Shown here one piece after another: positions 24,123 through 35,690 of a stretch of 64,000 nt of DNA (its first letter is position 1; every line of letters begins with the position of its first letter). The translations under genes were made by a program, and so were the position numbers. The DNA comes from Daucus carota subsp. sativus. Lineage: Eukaryota > Streptophyta > Magnoliopsida > Apiales > Apiaceae. Below the pieces are notes generated by a model, which saw only the letters and a program-made list of their open reading frames with translations, searched no databases and had not been told where the DNA came from. The DNA lies in contig NC_030389.2 in the NCBI RefSeq assembly GCF_001625215.2, positions 32,973,454-33,037,453 on the forward strand, read 5' to 3'.

Positions 24123-25760
24123 TGTTGTTAGGTCCAATCAGACGTAGAAGGGGGGGTTGAATACGTCGTACCAATTTTCTTCGATTTAATTTAATTGCGG
24201 ATAATCTTGTTTCAGTCCATGTTAAATCAATCGTAAATAAATAACTCCAGCAAGTCGGGGAATATTCTTATATTAGAAATAATCCTCGGGTGCTACAAAT
24301 TCCAACACAAGTGTCGGCTGCAGAGACTACAATCACTCTATTACAAACTCTCGATAAAAACGATCTTCTAATTTAGCTCTCGAGAATGTGTATAGTGTGT
24401 GCACTTTACAAAGTGTGTAGTTATTTTCAAATGAAAACATCAACCTCTATTTATAGGCTTTCCAACAACTAACCATGGTTAACGAGTTCGTCCTGGACGA
24501 CTTGAGTTCGTCCTGGACGGATTTGATTTATCAAAATAAATCTAACTCCATACAGGAAAGGAAGTGGCGCCAGTTGTATATACATATATATACATACATC
24601 ACAAACTTGCGCTTGAGAAAGTATATATGTATATATATGTATGTGGTCAAAGGTTGCGCTTTGAGGGGAGTCAAACATGGCGCCTCAACTGTTGCTACTG
24701 TGGTTTTGTACTTGGAGAATTCTTCAAGGAAGTTGCGCTTTGCCTCATGGTGAGAGTGAGGCGCAAACTTTGACCTTGAGTCAAAAGTTGCGCCCACAAG
24801 AACTTCCACAGTGTCTCTGTATGACTTAGACTTAGAAACATTTGAGCAACTGAAAGTTGCGCCTTTGACTTTGGTCAAAGGTTGCGCTTGATGAAAGTTG
24901 CGCCTCCAATGCTTTATGGTGATATACTGGATGTATCTTTGGACTTAGAATTTGCAACACATATTACTGGGGGGTCAAACTTGCGCCTTGACCATTGCAC
25001 GGTCAAATGTTGCGCTTTGACCTCCTCTAGTACTCCTGTACACTGGAATGGAGTAGATGTACTTAGAAAAATTCTAAGTGTCCAAATCTGCATGCATGAG
25101 ATATTATATATACATACATATATATTAATTAATTGTTTGTCACATGAATTGATTTAATTCAAGTGACTAGAATTAATAATAATATATATATATGTTTGTA
25201 TATATATATATATACACATGACAATTTAATTACTGGTGACACACACAGTAACAGCTCGATGACTTGATCAATTAATTCGTTGATCGAATCCACTGAATAC
25301 TTTCGTATGTCCTGACGTCCTGTGCACTGGTCTGGTTCACGAACGACTCGAACTGAAATAATTCTTTGAATTCTTTGCTTGATAATCTACTTGATCAGTC
25401 ATTCCGGGTTAGATGTTGTTTCGATAAATTTGATTATAAATAATCAAATTAAATATACTGGAATCTTCTGGTCTTTGATACTTGATCTTCAGGCAATCTT
25501 GATAGCAGACACATTGAACTTTATTCTTCACTGAGGCTTGAACATATTAATGAACTTCTTTCAGTGGACGGATGCTCGTCTCGGATATCTTGATTGTCTT
25601 TGTCTGTTCGTATCGAATCTCCAACCTGTAGATTCCTGTAATATACTTACGTATTGTTTCCTGTCTTTTGTTGTGTTGAGTTATCGTAATTACATTTACG
25701 TTACATTATGCTTTACAGCTGTTTCCTTGAATACCTCCGACTTAGTATAAGATAAATATT
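24123..25760. mobile_element. LTR-retrotransposon-like repeat (possible solo LTR)
   Basis: It begins TGTTGTTAGGTCC and continues with GTAGAAGGGGGGGTTGAATACG, a start seen in LTRs of plant Copia (SIRE-like) elements. The body has no domain-bearing frame. It contains a duplicated GTTCGTCCTGGACG (24485-24516) and about ten dispersed TTGCGC(C/T) motifs, often after GTCAAA, between 24560 and 25020, plus (AT/CA)n tracts. The right boundary and any target duplication were not found; the end coordinate is approximate. Confidence 0.4.
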
Positions 25761-27151
25761 GTGTGGCATTTGTGAAAATAGTACATTCCCCCGTGATTAC
25801 ATGGGACTTACCTGTATCGTGAAATCCTCCACCAATTGAATGATTTGAACCTTTTTCCCCGAATTCATATTTGAGGTGGCGCAGATCCGATCTTCTAAAA
25901 GATTGAAACAAAAATTTGAATCCACAATATACCCACAACCATTAAACCAAATTTTGGTCCTCATTCTCTGAATGTCCCAATAATCAAAGGTCTCGAAAAA
26001 TACCACATTTCTAAATTTGTTGAATTCTTGTGTTCCTTCACGGTGCATCTCTTTCATGGACAATAAACACCACATATAGAAAAAAAATTGTCAGGGGATG
26101 CCTTTAACCTAACCCTAACTGAATACTATAAAATTTAACTGAACCCTAAACTACCGTGAATAAATTGTGCAATTACACTCATATATGCATTCATCCAATA
26201 CAACATGGTGGAATTCCATGCAAAATTATCTCACTACTTTGATCTCACTATATCTCACGGAAATGACTTCATTAAAACTTTTCAGACACCCCCGGCGGTT
26301 GCGTCGTATGACAATCGACGCATCATATTTGTTTGATTATTGAGTAAAAAAAGATGAGTACGTCTCGCCTAAAATCGTGTATTCTCCGCCGCGATACATA
26401 CAAACATATAGACTCTATATGCGGAAGAGAGACACAACGCTGCGAGCATAAAGATTGAAAAGAGAAAAATGTTGAACCTGTTAATTTCGATATTATATAT
26501 ATTTTATAAAATTTTGAATTTGCAGCTTCTAGAGTTAATATTTTGTTAATTAGTCAAAATCAATATTTTAACACAAAAAATTAATTTATCAACCATTTAT
26601 AAAGAAATTTATCTTTGATTTATATTTCACTTCCCCCTTTATATCACAACTAACTTCAACGGCTATACTTACGGGTGTTTGCCAAGTTTCTTTAGAACAT
26701 TTCTGGACCTAAGACGGAAACAATTTATTCATTCAATTTTCGACTTATGAGTTAGAATAAATTTAAAATCTAGTTTTTCAATGATTTATTTTATTTTTAA
26801 AATTTGATTTTACAAATATTTAAAAGATAATTTGTCACAATTTATTATTATATTCATAACTTTTATTATCAATATATTATAAATATCAAAAAAAATATTT
26901 TTTTTAAGTCAGACCAACTCTTAATATAATGAGTATCATCACTCGATCAACAACTATGGAATGATATTTAATTTTCTTAAAAATTTAAAATCGGGCTGAA
27001 AATTCTTTAAGCTTACTGCAATATTATTCATCAGACGGAGAAGTCATGAGAAGTTAAAAGATTAGGTCCGAAGTGTTTATTCATTATTGATACTATTGAG
27101 CTGCAGGCCTCGAGAGGAGACCCCAAAGACAAACTCTCAACTTATTTATAA
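25761..27151. other. intergenic, one unrecognised open frame
   Basis: A minus-strand frame at 25797-26075 (92 codons) contains FRNVVFFETFDYWDIQRMRT but matches no family I recognise and has no obvious start context. The remainder is AT-rich. No supported gene. Confidence 0.3.
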
Positions 27152-27343
27152 CTGTTTTTCTGTGGTGTGCTCCTGAGCACACACTAAGCACCGAAACTTA
27201 TAAATTTGGATGGTTTCTATTGGCTTAGCTTCTTTAATAATGGTGGACCCCCCTGCAGTTGCAACAACCACACCAATGAAAACTCTCCAATTTTATAAAT
27301 GTTAATGCTTAGCATGTGCCCATGGCACACACTAGCCAAACCC
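27152..27343. mobile_element. MULE-type MITE with 9-bp target duplication
   Basis: A 192-bp element flanked by TATTTATAA at 27143-27151 and 27344-27352. The two halves are inverted copies: the left part GTGGTGTGCTCCTGAGCACA with CTAAGCA aligns with the minus-strand right part TAGTGTGTGCCATGGGCACA with GCTAAGCA, and similarity extends about 60 bp inward (GGTTTCTATTGG against GTTTTCATTGG). Nine-base duplication and long imperfect inverted repeats indicate the Mutator superfamily. Related end sequences occur in intron 1 of SABATH copies near 28640-28700 and 37380-37440. Confidence 0.7.
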
Positions 27344-27420
27344 TATTTATAATGTCAGAGAATCTTAAAGGGCAATTAGCTATTAAATTCTCTTGGATAA
27401 TAAAATTTAAGTAGCTAGAT

Positions 27421-28842
27421 TCATGCTTCGCTACTTGTCTGAATGAGTTCATCTTTCATGATCACTCGCTTAACAGCTAGGAAAAGAGTTCCCCACTTTT
27501 CAATATTTTGAAACCGGGTTGAGAATTCTTTGAGCTTATGGCAGTATCGATCAAAGAGGTCATCCATGAGAATATTTGGTCCAAAGTGCTTGTTTATAAG
27601 GCCTTCTGTTACTGCTCTAATTTGAGAAGTGTAAAACATAATTTCTTCAGCAGAACTCAGCTTTGCTGTCACAAATGATTGCTCCACCTTGAGAATATTG
27701 AAATGCTCATCACTGGAGACTACTTTAATCACCTCAGACGGTTTCGGTATACAGAATGGTATATTGAACGAGTCGAGAAGTTCTTCCTCTACCAGGCCCT
27801 GTAATTTTAGAATTATTCACTGTCATACAACTCAAACTTACCGATTTTCAAAAATTAAATGTACTATTACCTCATGAACCATGTCAGCAAATGCGTCTCC
27901 CAAGACATCGAACAAATCCATGATGAAATCAGATTCATCAGTCTTGCAAGGGATGGATATGACCATCAACCCTCCAGGCGCTAGTTCCTCAGATCTTGCA
28001 CCTATGAAAGCTTTGAAGTCGCTCCTAAACTGAGCTGAGAAAGCCTTTTTGACTTCACAAGAACTTCTGACGTAAGTTATTCTGCCTTTGTTCCAAGCCC
28101 TGGAGTCCTTTGTTAGTACTTCTTTAGGAACTTCAGAAATCCAATGACAAGAGCAAGAAGAGTGCATGAAATTCATGGACCCTTTTGGGAACAATGGCCC
28201 GTGAAAAGAGCCAGGAACTCCAGCTGCCATGTACACCCTATCCGCAGGAAGAGCATTGAATAGGGTGTTGAAGTCATTGCTAAAGGTGTCACTAAAGAAA
28301 ACTTGAAACTTGGGGAGGCTGGTGAATCCTGGAAATTCAGCATTGAACTTGAGCTGCACTTCTTGTACTATGGTGTTAACACATGAAAAAGTGTTAGGGC
28401 CTACTGAGCATCCAAGGTCTGCGATTCTGAAAACTTTGCAACTTTTATGTATGTCAAGATTGTCTCTTATGCACCCAATTAGCAGTGGTTTTGTGCTATT
28501 GAATGACTCTTCCTGTCATGAGTAAATCATGTTATTACGTATAATATGTGAGTCGCTTATAAGCAAGCCATCCATGTCATAATACATCAATAAATATGAA
28601 AGTTGTATCATTTTGGTACACGTTAAAGACTGTAACTAGAATCGGAGCCAATAGAAATCTGTCACCGTGGTTGTTAGTATGTACTCATGGACACACACTA
28701 AACAACCCGTTAGTTTAATAGTTTGTGCAATGAGATTTTATGATCAATGTGCAGGTTGGAGCAAATCAAGTACCTGTAACTTGGAATTCCGGGTGTAGCT
28801 GTTAGGGCCATCTCCACCATTCATAGCTACAATGTACTCCAT
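27421..28842 (-). CDS. SABATH-family carboxyl methyltransferase, copy 1 (open frame)
   Basis: Three exons, 28842-28774, 28512-27871 and 27798-27421, join in phase 0 (GT-AG) to 362 residues, the normal length for SABATH enzymes, which transfer a methyl group from S-adenosylmethionine to a carboxyl group of small acids such as salicylate, benzoate or jasmonate. MNGGDGPNSYTRNSKLQ near the start is the conserved SAM/substrate segment, and IADLGCSVGPNT at about 53-64 is the SAM-binding motif. The aromatic pocket segment reads HSSCSCHWISEVP, with Cys143 and His146 in place of the Tyr and Met of salicylate methyltransferase, while Trp147 is kept. EELAPGGLMVISIPC and a C-terminal FGPNILMDDLFDRY-type segment follow. 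Substrate cannot be inferred. A TATA-like box lies 41-49 bp upstream of the ATG. The introns are 261 and 72 bp. Confidence 0.88.
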
Positions 28843-28882
28843 CCCTCTGTTATTTCTTGCTCTAATTTCTGGCTGATCTACA

Positions 28883-28891
28883 CTTTATATA
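28883..28891 (-). promoter_or_regulatory. TATA box of SABATH copy 1
   Basis: On the minus strand TATATAAAG lies about 41 bp upstream of the ATG at 28842. The corresponding position of copy 2 (37617-37627) has TATATATAAAG, whereas the mutated copy at 44.7-46.2 kb lacks it. Confidence 0.5.
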
Positions 28892-29269
28892 TTCGAATTA
28901 GGTTGTTTTAGTTATACCAGTTAGGTTGTTTTACTTGCCATGTAGATGTACAAGTCCCGCACCGAACTTCTATGAGAGGCCACCAAGTGTTCCCCGACAA
29001 TTAGTTCTTGGACTATATGCCGACAATTGTTAAGAAACCTAGTCGGAATCTTTCTACTTCTGCGTCCTTTGTTATTTGATATTTTGTTGTACAGAGTACT
29101 GAAGAACTGGTTTATCCATCTTTATGTATGAAACTAACTTGTTGCAGTAACATGTCTGTCAAATAAAAATGCTCTGTTTTGAAATATGCAAGTCATTTGA
29201 CTTTTTGACATGCACTTTCAAGTCCTTTGATCATAAAATTAAGATCATTGTTTTCCGAAAACTTTGTGA

Positions 29270-30875
29270 ATAAAAATATCAACAACCTTTAAAATTTGGT
29301 AATCTTATTTTATAATATTCATGAATTGATAAAATATTATAACTAAATACGACTTCTATAGTTATTATGATTTTGTAATCATATATTTTTTTATTTAATA
29401 ATAAGAATCATTAAACTATTATGAAAAGGATTGTGTACTGGTTAGGATTTTATAATTTTATTATATTATTATGAAAAGACTTTCATATTAATTAGAATTT
29501 CATAATTAAAAACTTGAATATTGGTTAGGATTTTATAATTACCTTGATATTGATTATGATTTTATAATTAAAGACTTCAATATTATACTATTAAACGAAC
29601 TGTGTTTAGGATTTCGTAATGTAAAGACTTTCATAATTAAAGACTTGAATATTGGTTAGGATTTTATAATTACCTTGATATTGATTATGATTTTATAATT
29701 AAAGACTTCAATATTATACTATTAAACGAAGACTTCTACTTGTTTAGGATTTCGTAATGTAACTACTATACCAACAATACAATTATTTAATATTTATTTT
29801 AATTTCTTTAAACTCAAATAATTTAAACAATGAAACAAAACTGTAAAAGTACTCCTACCATGTTTTAGAATTCAAATAAATAAAAATTTATATTGATATT
29901 TTTTTTTTGAAACAAATATATTGATATTAATTAATAGCTAAATCGATATTATCAATATACATATTTTTTTAATATGTGAAATCCATCTTTAGTGGAAGGA
30001 TATCGTACCAAATACCGAAATATCAAAATTCGTTTATTATCATGTAATTTTCTGTATAATAAATATTTCTATTTTATAGTTATGAAAATGCTTTCATGAT
30101 GATCAGGATATTTGTAATACAATGATTATCCCACCAACATACTAATAATTACAATCAACAAACATATTCGTTCATTCTACAAAAACGTATTTATTTAAAT
30201 ATTAAAACTCAAATAGTTTAATTTACAAAAAAAATTTAATTTTATTATTATCATGTAATTTTTTTATTTAGTATAATAATTATTATACTATCATAAATTT
30301 TGTAATATAACAATAGTCCTATCAACAAATTACATTATCAACAAAACTATTCATTTTAATTTTTAAAATTCTAATATTTTAATCTACAAAAAAACTCTAT
30401 AAAATTTCTGTCATGGATCAAAATTTAAGTAGATAAGATTCCATATTGATAGCAAAATATCAAATTTTGATTATCACCATATATATTCTTCCAATAATAA
30501 TAATAATAATTAGTAATACATCATATGTATACACTTTCACATGGAACTTTTTTTATGTGGTGCTTATATCACTAACATTATATTGTCAACAAAATTATTT
30601 GTTTTAATTTTTAAAAATCAAATAATTTAATACGAAGCAACTCTAATTCAATTATCATCATATATTTTTTTATTAAATAATAATTATTACATTAATATGC
30701 AAAAACTTTCATATTGACAATGATTTTGTAATGTAATGGTTATCTCGCCAACAAAATTACATTGCTAACAATTTTAATATTTAAAACTCAAATAATTTAA
30801 TTTATAAAAAAACTCTATAAAAATTTCTATACTAATTTGTAATTTAAATAAATAAAGAGCACATGTTATTAATAT
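29270..30875. repeat. AT-rich insertion with internal tandem duplication
   Basis: The 1.6 kb block is absent from the otherwise parallel segment at 34105-35690: there GAATAAA (about 34640) runs directly into TATTATAATTCCAAAGTCATT, whereas here those two flanks are 1.6 kb apart. The interior is built from ATAATTTTA, TTTCATAAT and similar motifs, with a 131-bp tandem duplication (29512 and 29643 onward, both with ACTTGAATATTGGTTAGGAT). No coding capacity. Its class is unknown. Confidence 0.6.
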
Positions 30876-30879
30876 TATA

Positions 30880-31930
30880 ATTATAATTCCAAAGTCATTG
30901 ACAAGACAACGAAGAGTGCATGAAATTCATGGACCGTTTTGGAAACCAAAAAAAAGCCAGGAACTCCAGCTGCCATGTACAACCTATATCAACTGGAAGA
31001 GCATTGAATACGGCTTTGAAGTCACTGCTAAAGAAAACTTGGAATTCAGGTGGCGGGTGAACTCTGGACATTGAACATTGAACTTGAGCTGCACTTGTTG
31101 TATTATTTGTTTTAACATATATATGAGAAAGTATCGAGGCCTTCAGAGCATCCAAAGTCTGCAATCTTAAAAACTTTGCAACTCTTCTGTATATCAATAT
31201 GGTCTCAGATGCTACCCATTAACAGCAATTTAGCACATCCAAATTTTACTTACATTTTCAATTTTGATATTAGTCAGTTGCAGGTCTCCAAGAAGAATAT
31301 AGTCTCAACCTCTTGATAGTGTCTCCAATGGCGAATTAGCTTTTTTATTCTCTCAAACTAAAACAGAATTTTGGCTAGTCAAAATTTAGCTAGCTAAATT
31401 TGTTTTGCTCCAACAATGAGAGGCTCTCCCAATTACTTATTTAATACTACTAGTAGTAAATAATATTACAGATATAAGGTAGAATGAGATCTTAGAGGGC
31501 AAATAGCTATTTGATTCTCTTAAAAAATATAGAATACTGACTACTTAAGATTTAGCTAGCTAGATTCTTGCTTTGTTACTCGTCTAAATGAGTTCATCTT
31601 TCATGATCACTCGCTCAACAGCTAGGGAAAGATTTCCAATCTTTTCAAAATTTTAAAACCGGGTTGAGAATTCTTTGAGCTTATCAAAGAGATCATTCAT
31701 GAGAATATCCGGTCCAAAATGCTTATAATTCTTTGCTGTAAGTCTCATACTGATCTTCTGTCTGATGCAATCGATTATGTTAGTTTTTGGACACCGTTTT
31801 AGAATTGAGAAATGCCAACAATCGTAAACAAACCATGTCGCAATCTTTGTACTTTTTAGGCTCTTCTGTTAGAAATTTCGCTTTTACTTCTTTGCTGTAA
31901 AAGTTTTAGCTCAATACTTGTATTGGTCAG
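30880..31930 (-). pseudogene. rearranged SABATH fragment
   Basis: 30890-31205 on the minus strand corresponds to the middle of SABATH exon 2 (PEFQVFFSSDFKAVFNALPV and NFMHSSLSCQ). 31575-31700 corresponds to the end of exon 3 (the minus strand of TGAGTTCATCTTTCATGATC). It is joined at about 31725 directly to sequence that lies upstream of other copies, so exon 1 and most of exons 2 and 3 are missing. Frameshifts and stops are present. The same arrangement appears at 34660-35690, so the rearrangement preceded a block duplication. Confidence 0.8.
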
Positions 31931-31935
31931 GCCCA

Positions 31936-32371
31936 AGGACGGAGCTACACCTAAGGCTAAAGTGGGGTAAAAAAAAAGCTTAAAATTTTATATTACCGAG
32001 CTTACAATTTCTGGACTTAGCCTAGCCCAAAATTTCAAATTTAGCCCAGCCCACATATATTGTTTGGAATCAAATATACAATCAATGAATTGTGTCGTGG
32101 ATTAGTTGAAACCAGCAAGGTGCAGCATTATAATTTGATTGATCGGCTGATTCAGCTTGTTTTGACATTACCGGATTCTACTGCCACCGTCGAAAGGTCT
32201 TTCTCAGCTATGAAATTTATTAAAACTGCTCTACGCAATAAAATGGAGGAGGAGTTCTTGGCAGATTCTATGATGATTCATATTGAGCGAGAACTTATTG
32301 AAGATATTGAAACAGATTTGATAATAGATGAGTTTTATTTTATGAAGAATCGAAGGGTGCAGCTCAAATAA
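31936..32371 (+). mobile_element. deleted hAT transposon with C-terminal dimerisation domain
   Basis: The left end GGACGGAGCTACACCTAAGG resembles the termini of Tip100/TTF-type hAT elements. A frame from about 32075 to 32371 encodes INELCRGLVETSKVQHYNLI followed by LPDSTATVERSFSAMKFIK and the MEEEFLADSMMIHIERE tail, which is the hAT C-terminal dimerisation domain of the zinc-finger TTF-type transposase family. The zinc finger and catalytic regions are deleted, so the element is inactive. The insertion starts within or just after the CAGGCCCAA that is continuous in the parallel block near 35670. Confidence 0.75.
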
Positions 32372-32548
32372 TATATAATATTTCTGAAGTTCATAAGTTC
32401 AATATAGTTTTTTGCAGTTTCTATTCTATAAGCTTGATTTAATGCATTTTTTGCAGGTATAGAGCACCTGATCTTCATGTTGTTTTGCTGCTGGACCAGC
32501 ATGAATGGCTGTTAAAGATGCTGATTTTTGGTGATGCAATCTCATGTA

Positions 32549-32902
32549 AGCAGTGTTATGAAAAGCGCATTAAGCGGCTGATTAAGCGGCCGCCTAAGCG
32601 GAATCGGTTTCAAAACGCTTCGATTTTGTATTAAGCGGGTTATTAAGCGTTTTTAAAAATTAAGCGGACTACTAAGCGGATTAAGCGGTCATTAAGCGGA
32701 TTAAGCGGTAATTAAGCGGTCAAAATGATGTGACTTGTCAATATTTTAATTTTAAAATATTAATTTTTTATAATATAACTATAATTATATTTATAAAATT
32801 AAAAATATATATTTAATCAAAATATTAAAATTTTAAATTCTTACCACAACATAATATTATTTTTAAATATATTAATATTATATATTAATATATTTAAAAA
32901 TA
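32549..32902. repeat. ATTAAGCGG repeat region, hAT-like left end
   Basis: It starts CAGTGTTATGAAAAGCGCAT and continues with about a dozen ATTAAGCGG or CTAAGCGG motifs to 32720. The start matches two inverted ends in this window (near 56676 and 58881), which read CAGTGTTATAAAAAGCGGG and CAGTGTAATAAAAGTCGGCG on the minus strand. Its right terminus was not found; the MULE at 32903 may interrupt it. Confidence 0.45.
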
Positions 32903-34084
32903 GGCTTAATGACCAAGAAATGATTTAACACAGGCTTAACAATAAAATAGAAGTCAATATACGTCCAAAAAATGATTGAACACAAACTTGATGTGTTAAG
33001 TACATAGTTAAGTACATAGAATACCAGACATATTGATGTGGAAGCACTACGAAAATTATGATCTAGACCAAACAGAGCACGGAGAAGATAATGTTACCTT
33101 TGGTTGTGGTACCCATAACAAATGCAAAGGGTGAATTCTGATCAACAGTAGAAAGCGGAGACCGACTGGATCCTGTACAGAACGAACACATGGCGGTTGT
33201 TTATAAACTTGTACTTAATTCAGCACAAAACATCAACACTTGCCTACATGAGGAAGTGTCACCTCCGTTATATTTAAGAGAGCCTTCGACATTGGCAAAA
33301 CCTGGAGGATTGGTCCTAGATTTCTTGATGTTCTCGGCACATTTTTGTAGAAATGAATCAAGCGCCCTTTCGCCTGCAGGATCTCTGATGCCTGAAACAT
33401 ACAAACATTGTGAGTTAATAAATCAAACACGTGGTGTTCCCCCGAAGAGTTGAATGTTCCAAAGAATCACCAGAGAAGGAGCCGCATGATTCTCTTTGTT
33501 TTCTTTACGACCTGGCAAATTAAATCCATCAGCCATTGTCAAAACGTCTTTGTCAAAAAATCACAATGAAAGAAGATTAATGTGCTCAGAAGAAATTATT
33601 TATCATATTCGTTTTTCAATTCTCTATCAACCTGCGCCATAAGAATTGGGCTAACCGAGGTGTGTAGTTGAATCCATGGTACATTAAACTCTTTAGCAGA
33701 TATCAAACAATGAGTTCAGAGCTCTTCGATAATCCATGATTAGGCAAGAATTTTGAATTTCGAAATTAAACAACCGCAGCACAACAAGCTTAGTTTAAGA
33801 CAATCACTTGCCATAATTTTAGACCGGAAGACGATAATATGAATCCCTGATTTGACGCCGCAGTGATTGTCCGTGTCTGTCGCATATTAAAGAGGTCTGT
33901 GAGAAAGGGAAGCATGAGGCATGCGTTGGTAAAGCCGGTATATAACCCCGTTATATACCGGTATTTTTAAAAAGGGCTAAAAGGTACGACAAAGATACTT
34001 TGAGGGTCGAAAAGTACGTCTTTAAACTTCGAGGCCGCATCGGAACTTCCACCCAAACTTCAAGGGCTAAAAGGTCATTAAGCC
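32903..34084. mobile_element. MULE (Mutator-like) with perfect 9-bp TSD, possible Pack-MULE
   Basis: It is bounded by the inverted repeat GGCTTAATGACC (left) and GGTCATTAAGCC (right), with TTAAAAATA duplicated exactly on each side (32894-32902 and 34085-34093). Length 1,182 bp. No transposase is present. On the minus strand the interior has gene-like, less AT-rich segments, including SGIRDPAGERALDSFLQKCA (about 33395-33335) and MADGFNLPGRKENKENHAAP (about 33538-33480), which may be captured host exons; I cannot name the source gene. Short identical ends with 9-bp duplication fit a MULE with short inverted repeats. Confidence 0.75.
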
Positions 34085-34104
34085 TTAAAAATAATAGCTA
34101 CCAT

Positions 34105-35690
34105 CCATAGCTACAATGTACTCCATCCTTCTGTTACAATGTACTCCATTCATAGCTACAATGTACTCCATCCTTCTGTTATTTGTTGCTCTAATTTCTG
34201 GCTGATAAAACACTTTATATATACCAATTAGGTTGTTTCAGTTATACCAATTAGGTTGTTTTACTTACCATGCAGATGTACAAGTCCCGCACCGAACTTC
34301 TATGAGAGGCCACCAAGTTTTCCCCGACAATTAGTTCTTGGACTATATGCCGACAATTGTTAAACACCTATATATAGTCGGAACCTTTCTACTTCTGCGT
34401 CGTATGTTATTTGATAATTTGTAGTACAGAGTACTGAAGAACTGTAATTAGACATTTGTTGAATTTTTGATATTTTATCCATTTTTATGTATGAAACTAA
34501 CTTGTTGCTGTAATGTGTACGTCAAATAATAAATGTTCTGGCCTCTGTTTTGAAATATGTAAGTCATTTGACTTCTTGACATGCACTTTTAAGTCCTTTG
34601 ACCGTACAATTAAGATCATTGTTTTGGAATTTTTTTTCTGAATAAATATATATATTATGAATATTATAATTCCAAAGTCATTGACAAGAGAACGAAGAGT
34701 GCATGAAATTCATGGACCCTTTAAGGAACAATGAACCAAAAGAAGAGCCAAAAACTCCAGCTGCCATGTACAACCTATCAACTGGAAGAGCATTGAATAC
34801 GGGTTTGAAGTCGCTGCTAAAGAAAACTTGGAATTCAGGGTGGCGGATGAACTCTGGACATTGAACATTGAACATTGAACTTGAGCTGCACTTGTTGTAT
34901 TATTTGTTTTAACATATGAGAAAGTGTTGAGGCCTTTAGAGCATCAAAAAATCTGCAATCTTGAAAACTTTGCAACTCTTCTGTATATCAATATGGTCTC
35001 AGATGCTATCCATTAACAGCAATTTAGCACATTCAAATTTTATTTACATTTTTCTTTTCGAAGAATATATAGTCTCAACCTCTTGATAGAGTCTCCAATG
35101 GCGAATCAGCTTTTTGATTCATTCAAACTAAAACAAAATATTGGCTAGTCAAAATTTAGCTAGCTAAATTTGTTTTGCCCCGACAATGAGAGGCTCTCTC
35201 AGTTACTTATTTATTACTAGCAGTAAATAATATTACAGAAATAAGGTAAAGCGAGATCTTAAAGATCAATTAGCTATTTGATTCTCTTAAAAAATATAGA
35301 ATACTGACCACTAAAGATTTAGCTAGATGGATTCTTGCTTTGTTACTCGTATTAATGAGTTCATCTTTCATGATCGCTCGCTCAACAGCTAGGAAAAGAT
35401 TTCCAATCTTTTCATGCCTTTTGTTACTGCTCTTTTCTTCAGCAGAACTCAGCTTATAATTCTTTGCTGTAAGTCCCATCCTGAACTTCTGTCTGAGGCC
35501 ATCAATTATGTTAGTTTTTGGACACCGTTGTAGAATTGAGAAATGCCAACAATCGTAAACACACCATGTTGCAAACTTTGTACTTTTTAGGCTCTTCTCT
35601 TAGAAATTTCGCTTATACTTCTTTGCTGTATAAGTTTTACTAAAAAACTCAATACTTGCATTGGTCAGGCCCAAAGTGTTTCTCAATTAA
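34105..35690 (-). pseudogene. SABATH fragment block, duplicate of the 28.8-31.9 kb block
   Basis: 34105-34640 repeats the upstream flank of copy 1 (28830-29260, for example GTACAAGTCCCGCACCGAAC). 34660-34990 is a piece of exon 2 (HPEFQVFFSSDFKPVFNALP, then NFMHSSFSC). 35330-35440 is the end of exon 3, joined at about 35450 to upstream flank (GTCCCATCCTGAACTTCTGT). It lacks exon 1 and most coding sequence. Compared with 28.8-31.9 kb it lacks the 1.6 kb AT-rich insertion and the hAT relic. Confidence 0.8.

Noticed and set aside
24475-24878. Overlapping frames on both strands (up to 115 codons)
   Set aside because: They overlap each other in the LTR-like motif array and (AT/CA) repeats; none resembles a gag or other protein.
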